Shown here in pieces: positions 1 to 5,120 of a DNA stretch of 5,120 nucleotides. Under the pieces are notes generated by a model, which was not told the DNA's origin, did no database searches, and was given only the letters and a program-made list of their open reading frames with translations. Numbering within the stretch: the stretch's first letter is position 1; every line of letters begins with the position of its first letter. The position numbers and the translations under genes are program-made. This DNA is from Deltaproteobacteria bacterium (GTDB lineage Bacteria > Desulfobacterota > DSM-4660 > Desulfatiglandales > Desulfatiglandaceae), in contig JAGHDR010000092.1 in assembly GCA_021159825.1 (NCBI GenBank), positions 1 through 5,120 on the forward strand. The letters run 5' to 3'.

Positions 1-69
1 ATTTACGGTTTTGGAGAGGAAATTAAAAATCATATGACATTCAGAACAATAAAATTCATATACCGGCAT
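1..69 (-). CDS. FmdB-family zinc-ribbon protein, N-terminal fragment (cut by window edge)
   Basis: Read on the minus strand from the ATG at 69-67, this gives 23 codons open to the window edge. The protein begins MPVYEFYCSEC. The M-P-(I/V)-Y-E-(F/Y) opening followed by a CxxC pair (Cys8 and Cys11) is the hallmark of the FmdB putative regulatory zinc-ribbon family. These are small proteins, usually 60 to 110 residues, that bind one zinc through two CxxC knuckles; the second knuckle would lie outside the window. The family is named after a proposed regulator of formamidase in Methylophilus, and its biochemical role is largely unknown. The start is supported by an AAAGGTG ribosome binding site at 76-82, six bases before the ATG. 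The gene is divergent from the phosphoesterase. The family call is from the N-terminus only, so completeness and function cannot be judged. Confidence 0.75.
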   Translation of the reverse strand, partial: MPVYEFYCSECHMIFNFLSKTVN

Positions 70-111
70 TGTTTTCACCTTTCTCTTTCGAAATGGTCTG
101 ATCGTTGGTTG

Positions 112-140
112 TTATTACAAAAATAACCTTTCCCCGTCAA
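112..140 (-). promoter_or_regulatory. Candidate promoter for the FmdB-like gene
   Basis: On the minus strand, TTGACG (140-135) matches five of six bases of the sigma-70 -35 box. Two alternative -10 boxes follow: TGTAAT (119-114) after a 15-base spacer, or TAATAA (117-112) after 17 bases. Neither combination is ideal, because the better -10 has the shorter spacer. Transcription would begin near 105, leaving a leader of about 35 bases before the ATG at 69. This is seen by eye only, and chance matches of this quality are common in AT-rich DNA. Confidence 0.33.
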
Positions 141-166
141 TGGCCCATCCGTGGCTCAGATAAATC

Positions 167-194
167 TTGTCTTTTTTTCGCGGGTTGGTATACT
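167..194 (+). promoter_or_regulatory. Candidate sigma-70-type promoter for the phosphoesterase and possibly the downstream cluster
   Basis: TTGTCT (167-172, four of six -35 matches) lies 16 bases before TATACT (189-194, five of six -10 matches). The expected start of transcription is about 201, giving a leader of roughly 49 bases before the ATG at 250. It is the only good plus-strand promoter match I found in the divergent region and could drive the whole phosphoesterase-lapA-lapB-mutS run. Similarity to the consensus is the only evidence. Confidence 0.42.
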
Positions 195-213
195 CTTGAT
201 GATTTTGGTTTAG

Positions 214-238
214 AGGGACCGTTTGTCCCTTGTTTTTT
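214..238 (+). terminator. Hairpin with T-tract in the phosphoesterase leader (possible attenuator)
   Basis: AGGGAC (214-219) pairs perfectly with GTCCCT (225-230) around a five-base loop, and a T-rich stretch interrupted by one G follows (230-238). This has the form of a short intrinsic terminator: a six-pair stem with four G-C pairs. It sits after the candidate promoter at 167-194 and directly before the GGAG ribosome binding site at 239-242. If functional it would end transcripts before the gene, so it may be an attenuator, or the hairpin may instead affect translation. The stem is short and it could be chance. Confidence 0.38.
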
Positions 239-249
239 GGAGTGAAGGC

Positions 250-726
250 ATGAAAATTGGGGTACTTTCGGATACGCATCTCTATCAAGTCACTCGGGAA
301 CTTGTCGATATTTATAACACCTACCTGTCCGATGCGGATATGATTATTCATGCCGGAGATGTTGTATCTCCTAATATCGTTGAGTTCCTGGAAAAAAATG
401 TATTTCACGGTGTTCAGGGGAATATGGATTCTCTGGAAACAAAAGCCCTGCTTCCTGAAAAAAAGATTGTAGAAGTGGGCAACCATCGATTGGGGATTGT
501 TCACGGCTGGGGGGCAGCCGGCGGATTGGAGGAACGAATCCTGCCGCTTTTCCCAGATGTGGATGTGATTATTTATGGTCACTCCCACGTCATCAGCAAT
601 CATGAAAAAAACGGGGTCTTATTTTTTAATCCCGGCACAGCTACCGGCTACAGCGCTGCCGGCGTGAACAGCATCGGCATTCTGGAGGTGGCGGAAACGG
701 TTAAAGGACGTATTATTCCAATTTAG
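250..726 (+). CDS. YfcE/MJ0936-family metallophosphoesterase
   Basis: This 158-residue protein is a compact calcineurin-like phosphoesterase. The family binds two divalent metals and cleaves phosphodiester or phosphomonoester bonds; the natural substrate is usually unknown. The metal-site motifs appear in order: DxH (Asp8, His10) in a KIGVLSDTH strand, GD (Gly36, Asp37), GNMD (57-60, with Asn58 as ligand), HG (His85, Gly86) and GHSH (110-113, His111 and His113). NPG at 127-129 is also typical. The length is usual for the family, there is no signal peptide, and a cytoplasmic location is expected. The ATG at 250 is preferred because GGAG (239-242) lies seven bases upstream and the protein then starts at the first beta strand. 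An in-frame TTG at 223 would add nine residues, lies in the loop of a hairpin and has no ribosome binding site. It is the first plus-strand gene, 80 bases before lapA, with no clear terminator between. All metal ligands are present, so it is probably active. Confidence 0.87.
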   Translation: MKIGVLSDTHLYQVTRELVDIYNTYLSDADMIIHAGDVVSPNIVEFLEKNVFHGVQGNMDSLETKALLPEKKIVEVGNHRLGIVHGWGAAGGLEERILPLFPDVDVIIYGHSHVISNHEKNGVLFFNPGTATGYSAAGVNSIGILEVAETVKGRIIPI

Positions 727-806
727 CAGTTATTTTTTTGGTTTTTTCTATATCATGGGTTTTTCCATAAACTTTAGAGATTGACGACTGAATATGGAGG
801 TTTGGT

Positions 807-1172
807 ATGAAACAGATCAAGGTGCTTGTTGTTATTCTTTTTTTGCTTCTTATTGTGGTGCTGTCGGTTCAAAACTATGCAGCCTTAGCAACCAAAATCA
901 ATTTTAAGGCAAACCTGCTTTTTTTGAATTACCAGACAGCAGACTTGTCCATATTTCTGATTGCGGTGGTGGCGTTTCTCTTCGGCGTGGCGGTTATCTG
1001 GCTTTTTGGGCTCTCGGAGCGCCTCTCGTTCAAACGGCAGATCAAAGCCCTCACGAAGGACGTGAAGAATAATGAGATGGAACTGAATTCCCTGCGAAAT
1101 CTACCGGTTGTAACGGAAGACATGGGTTCGACCGACGATGTGAACCCAGCATCCCCTCCCGTCAACGCTTGA
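807..1172 (+). CDS. lapA: LapA-domain (DUF1049) inner-membrane protein
   Basis: This 121-residue protein has two hydrophobic segments, about residues 5-21 and 47-68, joined by a short loop. A charged, probably coiled-coil stretch (about 71-98) and a Pro/Ser/Asp-containing tail (99-121) follow. That layout, with an Asn after the first helix (VQN, 21-23), matches the LapA (YciS) domain. In E. coli LapA is an inner-membrane partner of LapB, and the pair is implicated in LPS assembly. The identity rests mainly on topology plus the adjacent lapB, since LapA sequences are weakly conserved. It is somewhat longer than E. coli LapA (about 100 residues), the excess being the tail. The start is supported by TGGAGG (795-800), six bases before the ATG. 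The 80-base gap upstream is T-rich (733-747) but shows no strong hairpin or convincing promoter, so co-transcription with the phosphoesterase is likely but unproven. Confidence 0.82.
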   Translation: MKQIKVLVVILFLLLIVVLSVQNYAALATKINFKANLLFLNYQTADLSIFLIAVVAFLFGVAVIWLFGLSERLSFKRQIKALTKDVKNNEMELNSLRNLPVVTEDMGSTDDVNPASPPVNA

Positions 1173-1237
1173 TCATGCATCCTCTTGTAGATTCGAAGCT
1201 GTCAGACTGTATATTTTGAATGTGAAGGAGCAATCCC

Positions 1238-2461
1238 ATGCTGGAATCAGCCTGGCAATGGTTCCTCGGCGGTGGAAGCCGTCAGATTCTCCTGACGGCC
1301 ATTGTTTTTCTGATGATCGGGCTATTCCTGGGAAAACGCATGCGTTCACCCGGGGATGATAAGCAACCGGCAGCGGCAAATAGAGGGGATAGCTCTTTTT
1401 TTAAAGGGATACAATACCTCCTGAGCAAGGACCACGATCAAGCCATCGAAGAGTTTACAAAATCGGTTCAAGTGAATTCAGATACGATCGAAACTTATGT
1501 GACACTGGGGAACCTGTATCGATCAAGGGGCGATATAGACCGTGCCATCAGAATTCGGCAAAATATCATTTTACGTCCCAATCTTGATGAAAAAATCAAA
1601 ATCAACGCGCTTTTCGACTTGGGCAAAGACTACCGAAAAGGTGGTTTCTTGAATCGCGCGCTCAAGACATTTCTTCAGGTCTCTCAAAAAACCCCCGATG
1701 GTGTGCGAACCCTTAAAGAAATTGAACGGATTTATGAAGGATTGAAGGATTGGGAAAATGCCTACGCCACCCGGCAAAAAATTGCCGGACTTGAAAAAGG
1801 TCATCATGAGCATATTTTAGCCCATTATTTGGTGGAAGCGGGAAAAGTGTATCAGGAAAATGATGACGCCGGCCAGGCAAAGACATTTTTCAGCAAAGCC
1901 ATTTCCATTCAAAAAGAATGTGTTGACGCTTATCTGCATCTGGGAGATCTCCATTTCAAGAAACAGGAATACAAAAAGGCCATTGCCGCGTGGAAAAAGG
2001 TGGCCGAAGTAGCGCCCCAATTCACATTTTTGGCCTATGGTCGTTTGGAAGGGGCTTACACCCGGATGAAAAACCTGGAACCGGTTGAGGTTTTCTTAAA
2101 AGAATGCGCCCGCAAAAATCCGGACGCCTTTACCCATATGGCATTGGCCCGCTATCTTTATAACAAGGACGACATGGAGGGCGCCCTGAAGGAAATCAAC
2201 AACGCCCTTTCATTAAACCCGGGCTTCTGGGAGGCGAGGCGATTCAGGGGGCGGATGTTCTTAAACGGGGGCGCCTCAGAAGACATATTGGCGGATTACG
2301 GTGAGATTATTGAAGGGTTGAACGTTCCCTATCTCAGGTTCAGATGTTTCCAATGTGGTTTTGAGCCAAATGAACTCCTGTGGCAATGTCCCCAGTGCAA
2401 CCGATGGGATACCATTGGCTTGATCAATGACAGCGAGGCCCCTGTCGATTCGATTCATTAA
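1238..2461 (+). CDS. lapB: LapB (YciM): membrane-anchored TPR protein with C-terminal rubredoxin-like domain
   Basis: The 407-residue protein has one N-terminal membrane helix (about 17-32), then a cytoplasmic run of TPR-type helical repeats (about 52-355), then a metal-binding knuckle. The segment VTLGNLYRSRGDIDRAIRIRQ (88-108) is close to the equivalent part of E. coli LapB. The C-terminus has C370xxC373 and C384xxC387 flanked by aromatic residues (RFRC, CGF, LWQCPQC, W390), as in the LapB rubredoxin-like domain. E. coli LapB (389 residues) is an essential adaptor that presents LpxC, the committed enzyme of lipid A synthesis, to the FtsH protease, and it interacts with the LPS assembly machinery. 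Whether LpxC is controlled this way here is inferred. AAGGAG (1225-1230) lies seven bases before the ATG. It follows lapA by 65 bases and precedes mutS by 6. All four cysteines and the anchor are present, so it looks intact. Confidence 0.93.
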   Translation: MLESAWQWFLGGGSRQILLTAIVFLMIGLFLGKRMRSPGDDKQPAAANRGDSSFFKGIQYLLSKDHDQAIEEFTKSVQVNSDTIETYVTLGNLYRSRGDIDRAIRIRQNIILRPNLDEKIKINALFDLGKDYRKGGFLNRALKTFLQVSQKTPDGVRTLKEIERIYEGLKDWENAYATRQKIAGLEKGHHEHILAHYLVEAGKVYQENDDAGQAKTFFSKAISIQKECVDAYLHLGDLHFKKQEYKKAIAAWKKVAEVAPQFTFLAYGRLEGAYTRMKNLEPVEVFLKECARKNPDAFTHMALARYLYNKDDMEGALKEINNALSLNPGFWEARRFRGRMFLNGGASEDILADYGEIIEGLNVPYLRFRCFQCGFEPNELLWQCPQCNRWDTIGLINDSEAPVDSIH

Positions 2462-2470
2462 CAAGAAATG
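2456..2470 (+). promoter_or_regulatory. lapB-mutS junction with weak ribosome binding site
   Basis: The lapB stop TAA (2459-2461) is separated from the mutS ATG (2468) by only CAAGAA. No GGAG-like sequence lies within 15 bases of the start; ACAAGAA is the best and it is poor and too close. The genes upstream have strong sites (TGGAGG for lapA, AAGGAG for lapB). The arrangement suggests that ribosomes finishing lapB start mutS, a form of translational coupling. This is inferred from spacing and the missing site. Confidence 0.55.
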
Positions 2471-5080
2471 GCCCAATTGACCCCCATGCTGAGACAATTT
2501 ATGGGCATCAAGGATGCGTTTCCGGATGCCATTTTGTTTTTTCGCATGGGTGATTTTTACGAAATGTTTTTTGAAGATGCCCGAGTTGCGGCAAAAATCC
2601 TGGGCATTGCACTGACCTCCCGGGGCTCTTTCAACGGCAAAAAAGTCCCCATGTGCGGGATCCCGCACCACGCATATCAATCCTACATCGGTAAACTCGT
2701 TGACAGTGGCTGGAAGGTGGCGGTCTGTGAACAGGTGGAAGACCCGAAAACCGCGAAAGGAATCGTCAAACGGGAAGTCGTCCGCGTTGTGACCCCCGGG
2801 TCTCTGGTGGATGAAAAAGAATTCGACCGGAAGGCCAACCTTTTCATGGCGGCTGTTTGGGGTGAAAACGGTGTTTATGGGTTGGCCCATGCGGATCTTT
2901 CCACGGGTGAATTTCGGCTGACGGAGATCAATTCCTTTGAGAACCTCTTGGAAGAGCTGGGAAGAATCGACCCGGCTGAATTATTGCTTTCGGAACTGGA
3001 TCAAAAGACCCGGGAAAAAGATTTCTCAAGGTATCGCCTGGAAATACTGGATGAGGAAACCTTTGATCCCCGGAAGGCGGACGAACTGCTGAAAGAGCAG
3101 CTTTCGGTCAGGTCTCTCATAGGGTTTGGATGCGAAAACATGCCCAGCGGCATCACGGCTGCGGGCGCCCTTGTTGCCTATCTCAGAAAGACCCAGCAAG
3201 GATTCCCACCCCATATCAAAGAAATTGTTACCTATCATATGGGTGAGTTCATGATCCTGGACGAATCGACTTGTACCCATCTGGAGTTACTGAAAACCAT
3301 CCGGGGCCAGTCAACCAAAGGATCATTATGTCAAATCCTTGATCGATCGGTCACCCCCATGGGTAGCCGCCTGCTGAAGAACTGGATCAGCTACCCCCTG
3401 GTGCATGTGGACCCCATTCAAGAACGTCTGGCGGCGGTTGCCCTTCTGAAGGATGATCCGGCTTTGAGACAGGCGCTGCGAAGTGAATTGGGAGAGATCT
3501 ACGATATGGCCCGGTTGAACGGCAAAATAGCCATGAAAAGGGCCAATGCAAGGGATCTGCACGCACTAAAAGCCTCTATCCTGATACTCCCCGCTGTGAA
3601 AGACGCGATTTCAGAATCTTCAAGTATCCTGTTGTCCAGGCTGGGATCAAAATTAGACGTTCTCCATGATGTGGCCTGTTTGATTCAGGAAGCCATCCGC
3701 GAGGATCCGCCGGTTTCCATCAAAGACGGCGGCATCATCCGTGAAGGGTACAGGCAAGAACTGAACAAGCTGGTCACCTTGAGCCGGGATGGAAAGCGCT
3801 GGATTGCGGGTTTTGCGGCTTCCGAAAAGGAGCGAACCGGTATCAACAGTTTGAAAGTGGGGTTCAACAAGGTATTCGGGTATTATATTGAAATCTCAAA
3901 AGCCAACTTGAACCGGGTGCCGGAAGACTATATTCGAAAGCAAACCCTGGTCAACGGGGAGCGCTATATTACGGAAGCGCTGAAACGAAAAGAAGGGGAA
4001 GTTCTGGGGGCGGAGGAAAAACGGGTCGCCCTGGAGTTTGAAATTTTTGAAGAGATTCGTTCAAGAATCAGCCTTGAAAACCAGCGCATCAGGGAAACAA
4101 CGGAAATTATCGCTCGCATAGATGCACTGGCCGGTCTTGCCGAAACAGCGGAGCGCAACAATTACACCCATCCCCAAATCAATGAAGGCACTGACCTGAA
4201 GATTATCCAGGGGCGGCATCCGGTGATTGAACAAACCGTCAAGGGTGAGGAATTTGTCCCCAATGACATCCATCTGGATGCGCAAAAGCAACAGGTCATT
4301 ATCCTGACGGGGCCCAACATGGCCGGAAAATCCACTATTTTAAGGCAAACGGCCCTGACGGTGCTCATGGCGCAGATGGGCAGTTTTGTGCCCGCTAAAA
4401 AGGCCGAAATCGGAATCGTGGACCGCATATTCACCCGGGTGGGGGCATCCGATGACCTGGCGGGAGGCAGAAGTACGTTCATGGTGGAAATGAACGAAAC
4501 CGCCAATATTCTGAGGCACTCATCACCCCGGAGCCTTGTGGTTCTGGATGAAATCGGTCGCGGTACCAGCACTTACGATGGACTGAGCATTGCCTGGGCT
4601 GTGGCGGAGGCCCTCCACGACAGGGCTGGAAAGGGCGTTCGGACACTTTTTGCCACCCACTATCATGAACTGACGGAGCTTGTGTCCACCAAAAACAGGG
4701 TTAAAAACTTCAATATTGCGGTTCGCGAGTGGAACGACAATATCTTTTTTTTGCGAAAGCTGGTGCCGGGTGGAACCAGCCGAAGTTATGGTATTCAGGT
4801 TGCGAGAATTGCCGGCCTTCCGGAAGGCGTCATCGAGCGGGCCATGGAAATACTGAAAAATCTGGAAGGGGGCGAAATAGATGAAACGGGCAGGCCGCGT
4901 CTGGCCCACACCGCTTCCAAAATTGAAAAAGCACCTCAGGAAAAAGGCATGGTGCAGTTGGATCTTTTCGGATCTCAGGATCGGGAGTTGAGAAAATGGA
5001 TTAAAGATCTGAACATAGACAACATGACCCCGTTGGAAGCGTTAATGGCATTAAATGACCTGAAAAAACGGGTAAGCTAA
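2468..5080 (+). CDS. mutS: DNA mismatch repair protein MutS
   Basis: This is a full-length 870-residue MutS1, the ATPase that recognises mismatches and small loops and recruits MutL. In order: the mismatch-binding domain (about 2-115) with the GDFYE motif (28-32; Phe30 stacks on the mismatch and Glu32 contacts it); the connector (about 123-250); the core/lever with inserted clamp (about 265-570); and the ATPase (about 573-765). The ATPase has Walker A GPNMAGKST (615-623), the GGRSTFMVEM signature (666-675), Walker B VVLDE (691-695) and ATHYHEL (729-735). A helix-turn-helix dimer region (about 766-800) follows. A linker carries QLDLF (830-834), a near-ideal sliding-clamp binding motif. The terminal segment (about 845-870, with TPLEAL) resembles the E. 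coli tetramer-forming tail. The start is fixed by the family N-terminus (LTPMLRQ) despite a weak ribosome binding site. The Walker A Ala619, where E. coli has Gly, is a known family variant. No key residue is missing. Confidence 0.98.
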   Translation: MAQLTPMLRQFMGIKDAFPDAILFFRMGDFYEMFFEDARVAAKILGIALTSRGSFNGKKVPMCGIPHHAYQSYIGKLVDSGWKVAVCEQVEDPKTAKGIVKREVVRVVTPGSLVDEKEFDRKANLFMAAVWGENGVYGLAHADLSTGEFRLTEINSFENLLEELGRIDPAELLLSELDQKTREKDFSRYRLEILDEETFDPRKADELLKEQLSVRSLIGFGCENMPSGITAAGALVAYLRKTQQGFPPHIKEIVTYHMGEFMILDESTCTHLELLKTIRGQSTKGSLCQILDRSVTPMGSRLLKNWISYPLVHVDPIQERLAAVALLKDDPALRQALRSELGEIYDMARLNGKIAMKRANARDLHALKASILILPAVKDAISESSSILLSRLGSKLDVLHDVACLIQEAIREDPPVSIKDGGIIREGYRQELNKLVTLSRDGKRWIAGFAASEKERTGINSLKVGFNKVFGYYIEISKANLNRVPEDYIRKQTLVNGERYITEALKRKEGEVLGAEEKRVALEFEIFEEIRSRISLENQRIRETTEIIARIDALAGLAETAERNNYTHPQINEGTDLKIIQGRHPVIEQTVKGEEFVPNDIHLDAQKQQVIILTGPNMAGKSTILRQTALTVLMAQMGSFVPAKKAEIGIVDRIFTRVGASDDLAGGRSTFMVEMNETANILRHSSPRSLVVLDEIGRGTSTYDGLSIAWAVAEALHDRAGKGVRTLFATHYHELTELVSTKNRVKNFNIAVREWNDNIFFLRKLVPGGTSRSYGIQVARIAGLPEGVIERAMEILKNLEGGEIDETGRPRLAHTASKIEKAPQEKGMVQLDLFGSQDRELRKWIKDLNIDNMTPLEALMALNDLKKRVS
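4745..4752 (+). repeat. Eight-T homopolymer inside mutS
   Basis: An uninterrupted run of eight T encodes the end of Ile-Phe-Phe-Leu (residues 759-762) near the end of the MutS ATPase domain. Runs of this length are prone to slippage. A one-base change would shift the frame and remove the helix-turn-helix dimer region, the QLDLF clamp motif and the C-terminal tail. The reading frame is intact in this sequence. Confidence 0.9.
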
Positions 5081-5084
5081 ACCG

Positions 5085-5120
5085 ATGAAACCAAGAACCC
5101 TCTATTTCGTATTGACATGC
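5085..5120 (+). CDS. Start of an unidentified ORF after mutS (cut by window edge)
   Basis: An ATG four bases after the mutS stop opens a frame of 12 codons to the window edge, beginning MKPRTLYFVLTC. Basic residues (Lys2, Arg4) followed by a hydrophobic stretch look like the start of a signal peptide or membrane anchor, and Cys12 might be early enough to be a lipoprotein cysteine, though too little is visible to tell. The best ribosome binding site is weak (GGTAAG at 5071-5076, inside the mutS end), so translation may be coupled to mutS. From memory, some deltaproteobacteria carry an N-acetylmuramoyl-L-alanine amidase gene after mutS, which would fit an exported protein. That is a guess, not something the sequence shows. 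Confidence 0.42.
   Translation, partial: MKPRTLYFVLTC

Noticed and set aside
115..603. 162-codon minus-strand open frame opposite the phosphoesterase
   Set aside because: It overlaps the conserved phosphoesterase through most of its length, and its translation shows no recognisable motif.
619..619. Hint of an altered ATP site in MutS
   Set aside because: Codons for residues 615-623 read GPNMAGKST. Ala in place of the E. coli Gly is a normal variant in functional MutS proteins; the position given is the residue number, not a base coordinate.
644..662. Inverted repeat CCGGC...GCCGG near the end of the phosphoesterase gene
   Set aside because: It is inside the coding sequence, about 60 bases before the stop, with no T-tract, so it is not a plausible terminator.
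727..806. T-rich gap with ATGG/CCAT inverted repeat (755-768) considered as a terminator or promoter for lapA
   Set aside because: The stem is only four pairs and is not followed by a T-tract. TTGACG at 781-786 has no room for a -10 box before the ribosome binding site.
2276..2890. 204-codon minus-strand open frame across the lapB-mutS junction
   Set aside because: It lies opposite two well-supported conserved genes, its translation resembles no family I know, and it looks like a shadow of their codon use.
4815..4828. Perfect 14-bp palindrome GCCTTCCGGAAGGC
   Set aside because: It lies in mutS codons for a conserved AGLPEGV segment, is not repeated elsewhere in the window, and is well explained by coding constraint.
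4162..4909. Minus-strand open frames of 136 and 128 codons opposite the mutS ATPase region
   Set aside because: They mirror the most conserved part of mutS, and the translations show no domain features.

Overview
The window holds one plus-strand gene cluster, with part of a divergent gene at the left edge. From left to right: the first 23 codons of an FmdB-type zinc-ribbon protein (minus strand, cut by the edge); a 180-bp divergent intergenic region with candidate promoters on both strands and a terminator-like hairpin; a small YfcE/MJ0936-type metallophosphoesterase; a LapA-domain membrane protein; LapB, a membrane-anchored TPR protein with a C-terminal rubredoxin-like metal site; full-length MutS; and the first 12 codons of an unidentified gene 4 bases after mutS.

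The proteins point to a Gram-negative, LPS-making bacterium. The moderate base composition, the FmdB N-terminus beginning MPVYEFYC and the lapA-lapB-mutS order suggest a Desulfobacterota (deltaproteobacterial) lineage. That placement is inferred from remembered family resemblance, not from a database search. No mobile element, CRISPR array, tRNA or rRNA was seen.

All plus-strand genes could share one transcript. The gaps are 80 bp (phosphoesterase to lapA), 65 bp (lapA to lapB), 6 bp (lapB to mutS) and 4 bp (mutS to the last ORF), and I found no convincing terminator between them. LapA and LapB are an envelope pair; in E. coli they act in LPS assembly and LapB helps control LpxC turnover through FtsH. 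MutS is the mismatch-recognition ATPase of DNA repair. mutS follows lapB by only 6 bases and has a poor ribosome binding site, so its translation may depend on lapB.

This is mostly ordinary core-genome content, and I do not see an undescribed system. The points most worth a second look are the hairpin just before the phosphoesterase ribosome binding site, the tight lapB-mutS junction, and an 8-T run inside the mutS ATPase region.
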